Assembly (NCBI GenBank): GCA_018287875.1
Contig: JAGVVL010000001.1
Location: forward strand, 5,642,001-5,706,000
DNA length: 64,000 nt
Direction of reading: 5' to 3'
Source: Nigrospora sphaerica
Lineage: Eukaryota > Ascomycota > Sordariomycetes > Amphisphaeriales > Apiosporaceae
The position numbers and the translations under genes were made by a program. Positions 44,585 to 56,163 of the stretch are shown here, piece by piece. How positions within the stretch are numbered: the stretch's first letter is position 1; each line of letters starts with the position of its first letter. The notes beneath the pieces are model-generated. The model was not told where the DNA came from. It saw only the letters and a list, made by a program, of their open reading frames with translations, and ran no database searches.

Positions 44585-46137
44585 GGGGCCGTTGGTACGT
44601 GCTGCCCTACCGCGCTGCTTCACATGTTGGCGGCGTCTCATAGAGAGTAAACAAAAGCGATGGAGGGGGTTTTCCGACATGGCCAGGTTGCTTATCGCGA
44701 CTCATTCTTTGGATGGACGGACGGCTCTGCTCGAGGCTGTTGGTGGCTGGCTGGCTGCACAACAGCTTCGTCATACGTGTGAGCAGGTCCTCTTGGTCCT
44801 CTTGGTGTCCGAAGGGGGCCCTTTGGCCAATCAACAGGACGGGATAGCTGCAGAGGCCCCCAACCTCAGGGACCCTGGCAGCCCTGGCATCCGAGGCTTT
44901 TGCCTGGTTTCTAAGCTGGCTTTGGTGAGACCGGAGAAGCTGCTATAAGTGGATGTTGGGCAGCCCTGCCCCTGCGAGAGAGACACGTTACCCGTCAGTC
45001 CGGCCTTTCCCCGGCTTCCGGGCTGTGAGCCTGTGCAGTAAAGGAAGTAGCCTGTAGGTCTTGCAGCCGCCGCTCGGGTCGGAGGTCTGATGGGAATTGG
45101 ATGCACCAAGGGTAAGGGGCCCGAGTAAGTACCTACGGACTTCTTCACGTTGGTATCCAAGTACCTCTTGACTTCCATACTTGTCCATGCAGCGCATCAC
45201 CGGCTCCGTACAGGCGCGTAACGCATACGCAGGCGCATGGGACCGATACCTGGGAATCGGACAGGCGGGCAGTCAGTCGGGCAAGTACAACTAGACAACT
45301 CCGCAACGGGATGGTGGATGGTTGGGTGGCCATGAGATGTCGAACGGACGGCCCCTCCGAATCAGGCAGGCCGACAGAGACAGCCGGGTGGGTTCTTAAG
45401 GCGGCTAGGGTTGCTAAGGTACCTCTTTTATTTTATCCCCTTCTTTGGACCGTATGACTACCTAGAAACACCTAAGAAACGCTCGGAATGGATTCCATGG
45501 AGGGATCCGCATCATGGGCAGTGCAGGTTGAGGGCTGTTCGCCCCCCCTTTCGCTCTAACCAGATAGGGCAGTGGTAAGCCTAGGCAGACAGGCAGTCTG
45601 TATCTCTCTGTCGAGCCAGCACAGCACGACACGGCCTGGTACACGCTCAAATACATACTCTACCTCCCCGCCTGTTATAGGTCGTATGAATGTAGGTAGG
45701 TAGGAAGCATCTCGGTATGAATGCGTACCCTTCCCCCTCGTCTGCCAGCGCATATTGGTCCAAGTCATCGTCGTCGTTGTCGTCGTTGTTCTCTCCCGCC
45801 ATCTAAGCTGCCTGTCTCTACCTTCCCATCTTCCGTCCCCAGGTTTCGGCCCAAGAGACGAACTGCACCCCAGTGCTCCGGTCCTGTGCGAAACATCAGC
45901 CAGCTCCGGCCAGGGACTCCCCCAGACACGACAAACTGCTCACGTCACTGAGTCAAGCCCCCGTGGCCACTGTCGCCAACCCGTCTAGCTGTTTTGACAA
46001 GGGTGCACGCGAGCGAAGGACGAGCGAAGGACGACGGAGACACGAAGTTGCGCTCCCGCGTTCGCCGTCATCCCCGCTCGCCACTCTACCATACCCTCCT
46101 TGCCTTGATTCCACGTGGGGATGCCTTGCTCCCATCA

Positions 46138-46167
46138 CCACTGCCACTGCCACTGCCACTGCCACTG
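46138..46167 (+). repeat. (CCACTG)5 microsatellite
   Basis: Five perfect hexamers followed by CTACCACCACCACC, about 440 bp upstream of the start codon at 46605. Confidence 0.85.
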
Positions 46168-46604
46168 CTACCACCACCACCAAGCCAAGACGCTGTGCGT
46201 ACGGGTTGCCGGGCCCCCAGGAACAGGGTAACACGCAAGGCCCAGGTCACGTCAGGTCCGTACAAAGACCCGACGCCCTCGACTCACGCAGCGACCGGCT
46301 CTCGCATCCACCAGTCGAGGCCAGGCACCACTCCCGACCAGCACACGACATCCTGCAGCCGGATTCCACTAAAAACCGCCGCGACGGGCCCTTCGTTACG
46401 TACGAGAAACCACCGTCCGCAGTACCCTTTCTTTGCCCTTTACGTGTGACAATCCGCCCATACGGAAAGGGATACGTACCCGCGACGTACCGACCCTGGC
46501 CCCCTCCCCCCCGGAATTGCAACTAGCACCTGCCGCCTGGTCTGCTCCATCGAGTACATTAGTCTGATCCTCGCGTATTAACTGCCCTGGCATTCGTCGA
46601 CAAG

Positions 46605-48122
46605 ATGATGCTCAACCCCAGGTCTTTTCTTCTTTCCCAGCAACCGCTACCACCGTCACCTTCGCCATCGCGTCCCAAACCTCGCAGAACTCCGCTGCAC
46701 CCGCAACAGCCTCCCGTCCTGGCGCCCCGAAGAAGATATGAACCAACGCTACCGATCGAGAACGCCGCCAAACCTACCAGCACCCGCTCGACCGACGACG
46801 CTATGGCCAAGCGCAAGGAGTTTGACAGTCGCCCCTCGACGCCCTCGAGCGCCGTAGAGATACCCGTCAAGACCAAGCCGAAACCAGCCAGCGGCCACAA
46901 GGTTCGCCATCACCAAGACTCGGTGCGTCGGTCGTCCAGTGTCAGTTCCCGCCAGCGCGAGGTGCACTCGCCCGATGCCATGCCCGCCTCGCTGCGGGAA
47001 CTCCTGGCCGTGACAAGCATTCCGAGTCGCCGCTCTAGCCTGCGCCAGCGGCAAAAGAAGGAACCGCGCATGACGGTCGATTGCATCGTGCCGCGGTCCC
47101 AAGTTTCGGAGAAGGACCTCAGCCAGGAACTAAGCCTGTCACCCTTTGGCCGCAGCCCCCTCGAGGTGCTCCTGACGCCGCCCGACGAGCTCTTCGACGA
47201 GGAGGCCTCGGTAACGGACGACAGCGTCCTCACTTCGGCCCTGTCGACGCGGGCGGGTTCCTTCGACAGCCTGCCCTCGCTGGGCGACTCCCTCGGCACT
47301 CCGTCCTTCGAGAGCCCCGTGACCCCCCGGCTCAGGAAATTCCGACAGCCCCGGAGGTCTCTGGAGCCCGTGTCGTCCCCGCCGGGCGAGGAGCCCGAGC
47401 ACCCCCTGGCGGCTCGGGCCAACGCCGATTCGGAGGAGGTTGCATTCCCGGCCTTCGACCCCTCGCCCATCGCTGCCGACGGGTTGCAAACCACGGTTTT
47501 CCTGCCCTTGAAAACGGCCTTCAAGTCCAACCTGACGGCGTCGATCCGGGCGCTGCGCTCGGCGGCCCGGTCGCTTTCGGCCTTTACCGCCTCGTCCGTC
47601 CCACCCCAGGACCTTCTCACCCGGTCCATCCTCACGGCGGATCCGGCCGTGCCATACACGGACGAACGCCGCCCGCCCGTGCTGGAAGACGAGCCGAGCG
47701 AGGCGATGCGTCGGTACCTCAACCCCACCAGCAGCGCGCGTCTCGACATGCGAACGACGGGCGCGCCGCCGACGCGCAGCTACACTGCGTCTATCCAAAT
47801 GCAGACATACAAGGTCCAGAGGTCACGCAGCGCTCCGCCTGCCGCCGCCCGTGGACCCGCGCCCCCGCAGCAGGAGTCGGTCAAGGCGCCTGCCACTGCA
47901 ACCTTTCCCCCAGGCCCCCGACAGCGCGAGATCCGGGAGAACTCGGACTTTATTCGTATCGCCGTCATGGAGCACATGATGCACAAGCACGGCAAGCTCG
48001 ACGACCGGGCCGGCCATGCGCGGTGGCTGCTCCCGCCACGCCAGCTCAATCCGAAGCCCTACCGCGTGGGACCCGACGGCGTGCCGGTTCGTTGGATTGC
48101 CATCTCCCAGGACAGCGTGTGA
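46605..48122 (+). CDS. Uncharacterised fungal protein, Ser/Pro/Arg-rich, 505 residues
   Basis: A single long frame without introns. The N-terminal 150 residues are Pro/Ser/Arg-rich and probably disordered. Blocks that look conserved rather than random are PASLRELLAVTSIPSRRSSL (about 126-145), LSPFGRSPLEVLLTPPDELF (about 178-197), VFLPLKTAFKSNLTASIRAL (about 299-318) and the C-terminal piece IRENSDFIRIAVMEHMMHKH, followed by GKLDDRAGHARWLLPPR and GPDGVPVRW. The C-terminal block resembles one I associate with a conserved but unnamed ascomycete family; I cannot attach a function. The start is the first of two adjacent Met codons. The competing frames in the region lack such blocks. Codon use is strongly C/G at third positions, as in neighbouring real genes. 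Confidence 0.75.
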   Translation: MMLNPRSFLLSQQPLPPSPSPSRPKPRRTPLHPQQPPVLAPRRRYEPTLPIENAAKPTSTRSTDDAMAKRKEFDSRPSTPSSAVEIPVKTKPKPASGHKVRHHQDSVRRSSSVSSRQREVHSPDAMPASLRELLAVTSIPSRRSSLRQRQKKEPRMTVDCIVPRSQVSEKDLSQELSLSPFGRSPLEVLLTPPDELFDEEASVTDDSVLTSALSTRAGSFDSLPSLGDSLGTPSFESPVTPRLRKFRQPRRSLEPVSSPPGEEPEHPLAARANADSEEVAFPAFDPSPIAADGLQTTVFLPLKTAFKSNLTASIRALRSAARSLSAFTASSVPPQDLLTRSILTADPAVPYTDERRPPVLEDEPSEAMRRYLNPTSSARLDMRTTGAPPTRSYTASIQMQTYKVQRSRSAPPAAARGPAPPQQESVKAPATATFPPGPRQREIRENSDFIRIAVMEHMMHKHGKLDDRAGHARWLLPPRQLNPKPYRVGPDGVPVRWIAISQDSV

Positions 48123-51100
48123 GCGAAAGCGTGAGCTCGCCGAAGTTTCTATCATGCGGGCCATGACGCCTGCTGCCCCCAGGTTGCAGAACGGCGGCCC
48201 GGGACTCGGGCGGTCTGGGATACCCGGCTCTCCTATCGCCTGGACTGGGTCTCGTCGCACGCTGTTTGGCAGAGGGGCCTTCGGGGCCTCGCCACGCGAA
48301 CCAGCCACCGAGCGCGCTTACCATTACGTTTTCGAGCAGACGCGCTCACTTCCGCCCGACCCATCGACAGAGAGCCCATTGTGGCCTCGGCCCCGTCTCC
48401 TTTGGTGGAAACCATGGGTGCGGCCCCATCTGCGCCGGAGTTGAAAAGTTTGCGGTCCGTTTCTGAAGCAAGCCATTATTCATTTCACCGAAGTCGCACG
48501 TGAAGAGTCGCCAACCGCCAGGGGGATCTTGGATAAGTTGCAGGCCAGCCAACCTAGCCAAGCCGGGCGGCCAAGCACCAAGGTCCAAGGGTTCGATGCC
48601 GCGTCTCCATCCGACAACCATGTATGACTACCGATGCAGCTCCACCCGGGCGTCATACGATGGGCACACACCGAAACGGGGAGGTGGATACGACGTCGAC
48701 TCTAGAAGCCTTCCAGAATGCCACTGGCGACCTGGCGACCTTCCTAATCTACCGCGACACGATACGGTACGACCTGGCCTGGCTACGACGTGCGAACGCA
48801 CCGCCCTGTCAGTTGCAGGGTCATGTCTTATCCGTTGCGACGGGAAGTTTTGACAGAGGAGCATCGACTCCGGCACGGCGCCCGCTTGCGCACCATCGGC
48901 CTTCCTCTTGGGGATTGCTGGTGCGATCCCCGAAGCCCTAGACGGGGGATGGAGCAATTCGACCCAAAACGTCGGTGCATTTCACGTGCACGGAGGAAAA
49001 ATTGGAGGAAAACCGGGAAACACGATTCCTCCTCTTTCGCTCACCTTCAATGCCCGCTTGGCGTCGCCCGACTGCCGGGCCGCCGTCGGGCGACACCTAC
49101 CGCCCCCATCTTGTACAAATTTTTTTTTTCAATACTTGTCCGCCCCCACGGGCCTCGTCACACATTGTATCATTTTTTCCCAGTCTCCTTAGAACTCTAC
49201 TGCATCACTCGGGGTTTTTTCGTTTTGTTTTCTCGGCCAGGAGTAGTTAGGAATACCCCCCATGTTTCTGGTTTTATGACACAATACAAGCATATCCTGT
49301 CCTGTCCCGTTTCTTGGCGTTGTTTTATGATTTTTGGGTTTCCGCCGGCACGATAGCCCGCGGGCCCCCGTGGCTGGGGCCCGGACGGCGTGAATTGAAT
49401 AGGAATGGTGTCGCGGGATTTATTACTGGTGTTTTCCTCCCTGTCCATGACAGACGTGGGCCTGGCCTGCATGCATGGACGGCTACGACCGAGGCACAAG
49501 AGGCGGGCGAAACCATTCGGAATGCCGACGAAAATGGATGGCATTTGCGGAATCCGGGATTGACGCGCCCATTCCACTCCCCATTCTCCCATGGGGCGAG
49601 CGTATACACACCATGGTTTCGCACCCGCCCCTTACGGCCGTCTCCGGCTGCTCTGCATGGCTGCCCGAATGTGACTAGACTGGGAAATATCAGCACCAGC
49701 TGCACACGATCTAACAATGCAGCGAATCTTTGGTGAAGGCACACCACAGGCGCCTGGAATAGCGGTGAAAAAAAAAAAAAACAGCTGCACTTGGTTACAG
49801 CAGCCCGGCCTGCCCCATTGGGACACACGGGACTGGGACATACGCGACAGGGACAACAAAGCGAAATTTCAAACGATGCCGTGCCCCGCTAGCTCGTGAA
49901 GCTAAGAGGCCTCGAATATGCGTGACATCTCCTGCTCCGTTTTTACTTATGACTACTAACGACTAGGTAGGGCCTTACGACCAGGGGTCCTCTGCCCTGC
50001 CCTCGGTCCTGAGGCCCTGCACCCTGCGCCTTTTGCAAAGCCCCGTCCTCCCAGCCTCGCACCGCCCAACCGACGGCCACGCTGGCCCTGCATACACGCC
50101 AGGCGTTCGTTGGGGGAGATGCTACAGGGCCCGCGCAGTTGGCTCTGCGTTGTTGAGATCATCCGCACCCCTCCCCCCTACCCCGATTTCTTGGGGCTGG
50201 CGTAGCCGCAGAGGCTACATGGCAGTGGCCTTGGCCGCTTGGCTGGCCTGCTTGCGCGGCAGGCGGCTCGCACGTGGGTGGAGGGCCCTTCGGCCATGGT
50301 GTTATTGGGGCGCACTTCTCCTCCCACATTCTTTCCCTCGCCCCTCCCCACGGGCGGAGTTCCCGAGTGAGACGAGAGACGACGATCCTCTGCATCTCCT
50401 CCCATTTCGGGCAGGCGCCCATGCTTGCAGGCAGGGAGGGAAAAGGCCAGAGGGTGGTGAGACGACGGGGAAAAGGGACCCTGATCGCTTCCGATGGGTC
50501 GAGGGCCTGACTGTCGATCCTGCTCATCGCACGCTCCGCTAGGGTCCTTCAGGAGCAGCTGCCTGTTCCGTCCTGCGCCCCTTTCGCCGATTGACGCCGT
50601 GACGAAGCTGGTTTTCGTTGGGTGGGCGTCGAGAGAGCGTCGGTTCGCCCGCACCGCCCTCGCTCATGAGAAGGACGCGGTTCGGCTGCGTGCCAGCGCT
50701 TTCCCCTCTCCCGTTCCCAGTGCGGAGCGGCACGTCTTGGCTATTCGGTTTGCCGCCTTATCTCCCCGGAGCCCCTTTCCGCGGTTGAAATACGCCCGGC
50801 ACGCGCGGCCGCGCTGCCCATTAGGGAAGGGGGGAGAAGGCGGGGAGAGGGGAGGACGGCGCGGGGGAGCGCAGGCGCTGTGCCGGTAGCTCAGCATGCA
50901 CGGGCGGACGGACGGAGGGGACAAGCGCTTCTCTGATTATGCGTATACTCACGGTCTCCTCGGCGGAGCCCAGAGGGGCGGCGCAATCGGGCTTCGATGG
51001 CCGTGGTGGCGAGAACATTACCGAAACCGTCCGCGGCCCCGGGCACGGCTCAGCCTTAGCGGCCGTCTGTCTACTCCTGGACGCTGACCCCGAAGGACAT

Positions 51101-52537
51101 CGTCGAGGCCGGCAAGCGCTGCCCGCCACAGTGACGGGCTGGCTGTCCCGCACGCGGCGCCAGGACGAACATGCCGAGGAGCTACAGGCTTGAGAGCAGT
51201 TACAATCTGCGCGACGGCGCAAAACTCACCGCCTGGCTGACGGCTGCATTAGCCCCTGGGCGATGAATCGTTCACCCCTGCTCGGCCAGGAGCTGGACTG
51301 CATTGCTCCAGAGAGGCGCTCGATAATTCGCGGAGACGTCGCGGAGCAGACGCTTGGGGTGGCAACCCACGCCAAAATTTGCTCCATCCTTGGTCCGACT
51401 GGCAAAAAGAAGGCCTAGCACAGTGTGGTCGAACCAGCTGTCGAAAATGGAGACGATCTTTGTATTCTTTTTTTGCCCTCGGGGCACGCAAACAACAGCA
51501 TCCACACCAGGGCCCCTTCTATGTGTAGTACAGAGAGATATCCTGCCCGTCCATAATCTATTAACACGCCCAAGACAACCCGGCACCTTCGCCTCGGGAC
51601 GCCTTGCCGCCCCCTTGCGAAAAAGTCGTGTCATTGTGAGACCTACCGGAGTCCGGTTCGGCCTTGGCGTCGTTCGGGGCGGCGGCCTGTACGGCGGCCT
51701 GTACGGCGGCCTGTACGGCGGCCACGATACTTCCCCACTCCGGCGCCCTGTGGTCTAAGCCTGCCGTCCCCGGGGGCCGCCGGCGGTGGGAGGAGAGAGG
51801 AGTCGTCACAGCCGTACGCAGGAGCCCCGGGAAGGAGGGAGAGGAGGGGAGGAGACGTTGCCGGAGGCCGGATATGCCCAGGCGCCCGGAAACTCGCTAG
51901 CATAGGGGCGGGGGCCCGTACAGCCGCAGCTTTCTCTGGCTTGAACACAGCTCCATCATGACCCTTTCGGGGAGGTCTTGGGGAGAGGGCGGTGGCACGT
52001 GGAATCCCACGTCTAGGTTGGACTCGAGTGCAAGACGAGTCAGGCTGGCTGGCTTTTCGGATGCCCCTTGCCAAAGTGCAGGGGCACATCTGGCTCAGAT
52101 GATATCTGGCATTTCACACGCCGCCAAGCGATCTCAAATCATGATGTGTCCGTATGAATGAACGGGCCCGGCACTGCCTTCTCCCCACACTGCCATCGAC
52201 GTAGCTACCTACTTCGGTATTTCTCAGCCAAGGAAGGAGACATGCCTGCCGCTGTGGGCGTGACGCGGGAAGACCAAAGAATCAAGGGTAGATAGATGTG
52301 TTGGGTATCTTCGCCGAGGGTGTTCCAATCCGAGCAACTATGCTGCATCGGCCCGAGGCGGGACCGTCTCCTCAACCACCTTCGTTTATCATACACTGTA
52401 CGAACCGGCGCCTCGGAGTAGCTCGTGCGGGAGAGTGTACGCAGTCCGTTGCCCTCCGCGCTGCATCTTGGACTGTTCCAGTTGGCGGGCGTCTAATAAT
52501 CCTCGACGGGCTCGTCTCACGAGGGCCACATATTTCA
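48123..52537. other. Gene-poor region of 4.4 kb
   Basis: No supported gene. An A13 run is at 49769-49781. Between about 50940 and 51640 several short frames on both strands read like protein (for example GWLSRTRRQDEHAEELQA on plus and IVSIFDSWFDHTVLGLLFAS on minus) but are broken by stops; this may be decayed coding sequence. The right end should hold the 3' UTR of the THO1 gene. Confidence 0.5.
51681..51724 (+). repeat. 12-bp tandem repeat, about 3.7 copies
   Basis: The unit GGCGGCCTGTAC is perfect at 51681, 51693 and 51705, followed by a partial GGCGGCC at 51717. The 12-bp period keeps every frame open across it. Confidence 0.9.
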
Positions 52538-55278
52538 TCACGACTTTCCCGGAGCCGCTACCCCATTCACCTCTGCCTCTTCGCCGGGATCGTCCTTCAT
52601 GGCGACGTCCTCCTCGACGTTGGCGTCGGCCACATTCAGCGTGTTCGCCTGTGTTTCGTCCCCGTAAATGAACGCCTCAAGAGCTTTGTATGCAGTTTCC
52701 AAATCACCGTTTTCGACCACACATTGATACAAGTCCCCAGACTTGGACTGCTCCATGTCTTCCTGTGCGGCTTTCACCGCCTCGGCCACCTTGTCTTCCT
52801 GATACTTGCCCCCCTTCTTGAGGCGAGCCTCCAGCTCGTCAAGGGAAGGAGGAGCGATAAAGACCGCGCGCACGTCGCAAGCCCATTCTTTTGCGCCTTC
52901 GACACCCTGCTCATGGGTCAGTGACCTTGCCTGCTTGTGCAACATAGTGTCGGTGGGAACGTACCTTGCGATCAAGTAAAAGTACTGGCACTTTCCCCGA
53001 CTCGCTGATGGCATCTGCCGAAGGCTTGCTGGCACCATATTCAGGCATCTCACCCGGGCCATATGAGAACATGAACCTGTCTCCGTCTGCCATGCTGTTG
53101 AAGGCGGCCGTGTCCAAGAAGTGGAATGTCTCGCCGTCGACCTCCCCTTCCAGTGGTTTCCTGAACGTATGAAGTAGAAGCTTGGCGAAAACACGTGGCT
53201 GGCGTTCGCACAGCATGCTGAGAAGTGTCGATTTGCCTGCGCCAGGAGGCCCTGTAATGAGAATGAGCCGCTTGTCCTCGGGTTTGCGGCCTGTTTCGCC
53301 TTCCTCTTCCTGCTCCTCCTCCTTGGAGGCTTCTTCGACTTTGGCCGGGTCCTTGAAAATAGCTTCAACGTCTTGCCAGTCATCGATTTTGTCAAAAGCG
53401 GCGAGCCTGGTGCGGCTCGCAATCCGCAACGCCCTCCAAGTCTTGCTCGCCTTCGTCTCGATAAACGGTCCCTTTTCTTTGTCCGACTTCGCCATGCCAA
53501 TGTCAAAATCGTCGTCGGCAATCTTGGATTGAAACACCGACACGTCTGGGAGCTGCCAACGGGCGGGGTCCTTGAACTTTTCCATGGCGGCGGCTTCCTC
53601 CTCCTCCTTAAGGAAGTCGAGGTTGAGCGACCCCATGGGATGGGCTTTCAGCCTCTTGCTGGTGGCCATACGCTTCGCCGAAGCACGTGCTTCGTTGAAC
53701 TCGTCTGCCGATACAGGGTCTTTCGAAATGGGAGGGCAGCTCTCCATTTTCCACCGTATCCAGCCCTTGTCCCGAGATGTGACGGACTGTATTATCCTGT
53801 GGACATACTGGCCGTCGGTTCCACCCAATAGGTACTCGTTAATTCTTCTTTTGATGTTCTCTGCCCATTTGTCCTGGAGATGCGTGAGTCGTTTTCGCCG
53901 GCGCCCAAATGGACGTTCCCACTTACATCTTCTTCGCTGACAATCTTGTCACTGTACATAACCGACTTGTTGGGAACCGAGATGCCCGCATACTTTTTCC
54001 TTGCCTCGGCCGTAAGAGACCTGAGGAAATCTAGGATGATGATCGCTTGGATCAGTATGTGTCGACGGAAGAACAAATCGCTTATCTGTGAATCAAACGT
54101 TAGCGAATGTTTGGTTCCCATGAGCGCTTAATCATTCGTACCTCCAGCTCAAAAAGATCTCTACTAGTAAGATACTTGGGGTTGAAGTTGCTGTTGTCAT
54201 CTGCGCTCTCAATCTCGTATCTCTTCCTCTTCTTGGACGGATCCCTAGTGTCGTCCAGAGCTTTAGACACCTTTTGACCTTGCGCAACCGATTCGAACGC
54301 CACGATGGTGGCCTCGAGGGCTGTTTTGAACTTGGAAAAGTTCTCAGCATCGAAGAGCTTGGTCGGCTGGCTAAAGTACTCTTGCATGGACCAGAAAATG
54401 GGGTACAGCGCGTCGGTATCCAGCGCCTTGTCTTTATCGGCAGTCGGTTTGTTCTTGGCGTCGAACGTCACGGCCTTCGAGCCGGGTGCCTTGCCATCTT
54501 GTTCCGGTTTGGCGGCGTCTGTCGTGGTGTCCACATCCATCTTCTCTCCCTCGGCATCGGGTTGCGCGGGAATGGTCTCGTATGTTGTGACATTCTCAGT
54601 ATGATATTCTCCTCTCAGGTTGACACCACTTCGGTCGCCCAGGGGGAAACACTGGAACATGTATATGAAGACGCGACCGCAGAAGGTTATGTCCTCGGCT
54701 CGGGAGAGCCGCCGGAGAAGTTCGTTGCAAAATCGGAGCATGACCAGCTTTTTAGACTCGGAGATCTTCTTGGTTTCCGGCGAAGTGGGAGTGGCACTGA
54801 GCTGCTCGCGTCGCGACTCCAGGAAATCGAACGTCTTGCGGCATTCTTCGATCGTCTGGTTGTCGAGAAGCGCCTCGACGAGCAGGTGGACGAGGGTCGC
54901 CTCGCAATTCTCCGTCACGGCCAGCGCATGGGTGATGTCGAGGAGGTTCCAGATATTTACGAACTCTGGGGAGTCGATGGGCGTGGTTGTGACGAGGGCA
55001 TTAAACTGGTTGCGCACGACCACCTCGACTATGGTGAGCTGGCGCTGTTTCCTGTTGTCAACAGCCTTGCCATCTGAAGCCTGGGCGGCATCGGGCGACT
55101 CGAAAGGGAAGATGACTGGCAGCTGGGCGAGGAAATCTTCGAAGTCGGCCTTGGTAAGCGCGGGCTCAATCGACGTCGACGGTTTGATCCTCCGAGCATG
55201 TGCGAGGGCCGCCTGGAGGGCTTCGGCGAAGGCCGTGGCCTTCGGAATGCCGAGGCCCTGCGACTCGGATACAGCCAT
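52538..55278 (-). CDS. hpr1: THO complex subunit 1 (Hpr1/THOC1) fused to a guanylate-kinase-like domain
   Basis: Four exons (55278-54142, 54085-53927, 53873-52965, 52906-52538; introns of 56, 53 and 58 bp) join in frame to 857 residues. THO1 is a core subunit of the THO/TREX complex coupling transcription to mRNA export. Residues 1 to about 520 are the THOC1 domain, with NIWNLLDITHALAVTENCEA, LRFCNELLRRLSRAEDITFCG and, across exons 1-2, ELEISDLFFRRHILIQAI. The block DDKWAENIKRRINEYL and RDKGWIRWKMESCPPI follows. After an acidic linker comes a guanylate-kinase fold: P-loop GPPGAGKS at 640-647, a GMP-site-like block HTFRKPLEGEVDG at 667-679, VPVLLLDRKGVEGAK across the third splice, FIAPPSLDELEARLKKGG, and YQCVVENGDLETAYKALEAF near the C-terminus. 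Compared with yeast Guk1, several GMP contacts are replaced. The gene is divergent from Aquarius. Confidence 0.88.
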
Positions 55279-56163
55279 GATGGGTTTCTGCCGACTACCC
55301 TAGGCAAATGCGGCGGATGGGGAGACAGACGCGGATATTCGCTTGGCGCAAGTCGTAACGAGGCTCGTCTGCCATTGGCGTCGCAACAGTTCGCCGAGGG
55401 GGAAGAGGCAGCTGCAGGGCGCTGTACGGACCACGAGAACCTAGATTAGGGCAGTCATCGGAACCCCAGATGCAACAGGGGTTTCTACGCGAGAAATCTG
55501 GTTGCGTTTGGAATCTCGCAAACGGAAGTGGGATGGCTTTGTTGAGGTGTGTTTTCGGCGCAGGACTACTTTGGATAGATTCCATAGCTCGCCCGTTGGT
55601 CGCATCGCGGGCGCGAGTTACAAAACTGCCGTTGCCCACCGCCGGCCCAAAACGATTCAGCTTAGGTGCGCTGCGAGAGTACATGTACCTCCTGCGCTCA
55701 CCTTGCAACGCAATTGGATACGCCCAGATAGGAGAACCAATGAGCGTCATAACCCCCGCCCAAACTGGCTCAGTGGGCGTATGGAATGGAAGTATGTAGT
55801 AGTTGATGTTGAAATTGTACATACAAATTATGTAGCGTGCAGGGGTAACTGCTACAGTGCCCAGAAGAAGCATTTTCGTACGGGCTACAGCAGTTCGTAG
55901 CGAAAACGCGCTGCAATCGAAGCCTATTGGCAGACGCGCAACCTGTAATTCCGTCGCGATTTCGAGCTTGTTAGCGCCTGCGCCACAGCTTCCAAGAGAT
56001 CTCCCGCCACCAAAAATAATCGACGTATGTCGTTGACGACCTCACCCAGCATTTGCCCATTTCGTCCCCGAGCTGCTGCCCGCCCGGATTGTGTCGTCAC
56101 GTCGTCGGCACGTCACAACACGATCCGCTTGTCCGCGCGCGCCTGCTGGCCGCCACAGCAACA
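55279..56163. promoter_or_regulatory. Divergent promoter, THO1 / Aquarius
   Basis: 885 bp between two start codons. CCAAT-box cores are seen at 55738-55742 (plus) and as ATTGG (minus) at 55714-55718 and 55926-55930. Which gene each serves is not decidable from sequence. Confidence 0.5.

Larger units (their letters stand above)
37858..46604. other. Gene-poor region of 8.7 kb
   Basis: No frame here has a recognisable domain, and I could not build a spliced gene with conserved-looking sequence. The first part (about 38000-39900) is less GC-rich and less structured than the rest. From 40 kb there are many C/G runs, TACGTAC/CCTAGG palindromes and microsatellites, including G14, T28 and a CT-to-CG junction. 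The last kilobase is probably the promoter and leader of the gene at 46605. A short hydrophobic frame on the minus strand near 39690-39800 hints at decayed coding sequence but is too weak to call. Confidence 0.5.

Noticed and set aside
48545..48610. tRNA-like A box (TAGCCAAGCCGG) and B box (GGTTCGATGCC) in correct order
   Set aside because: The bases flanking the B box do not form a T stem, and the sequence before the A box does not pair with any 3' acceptor segment. No cloverleaf can be drawn.
56053..56163. N-terminal extension of Aquarius by 37 codons
   Set aside because: The extension has no ATG (it would start at TTG) and no family similarity; the ATG at 56164 is in good context and starts near the conserved region.
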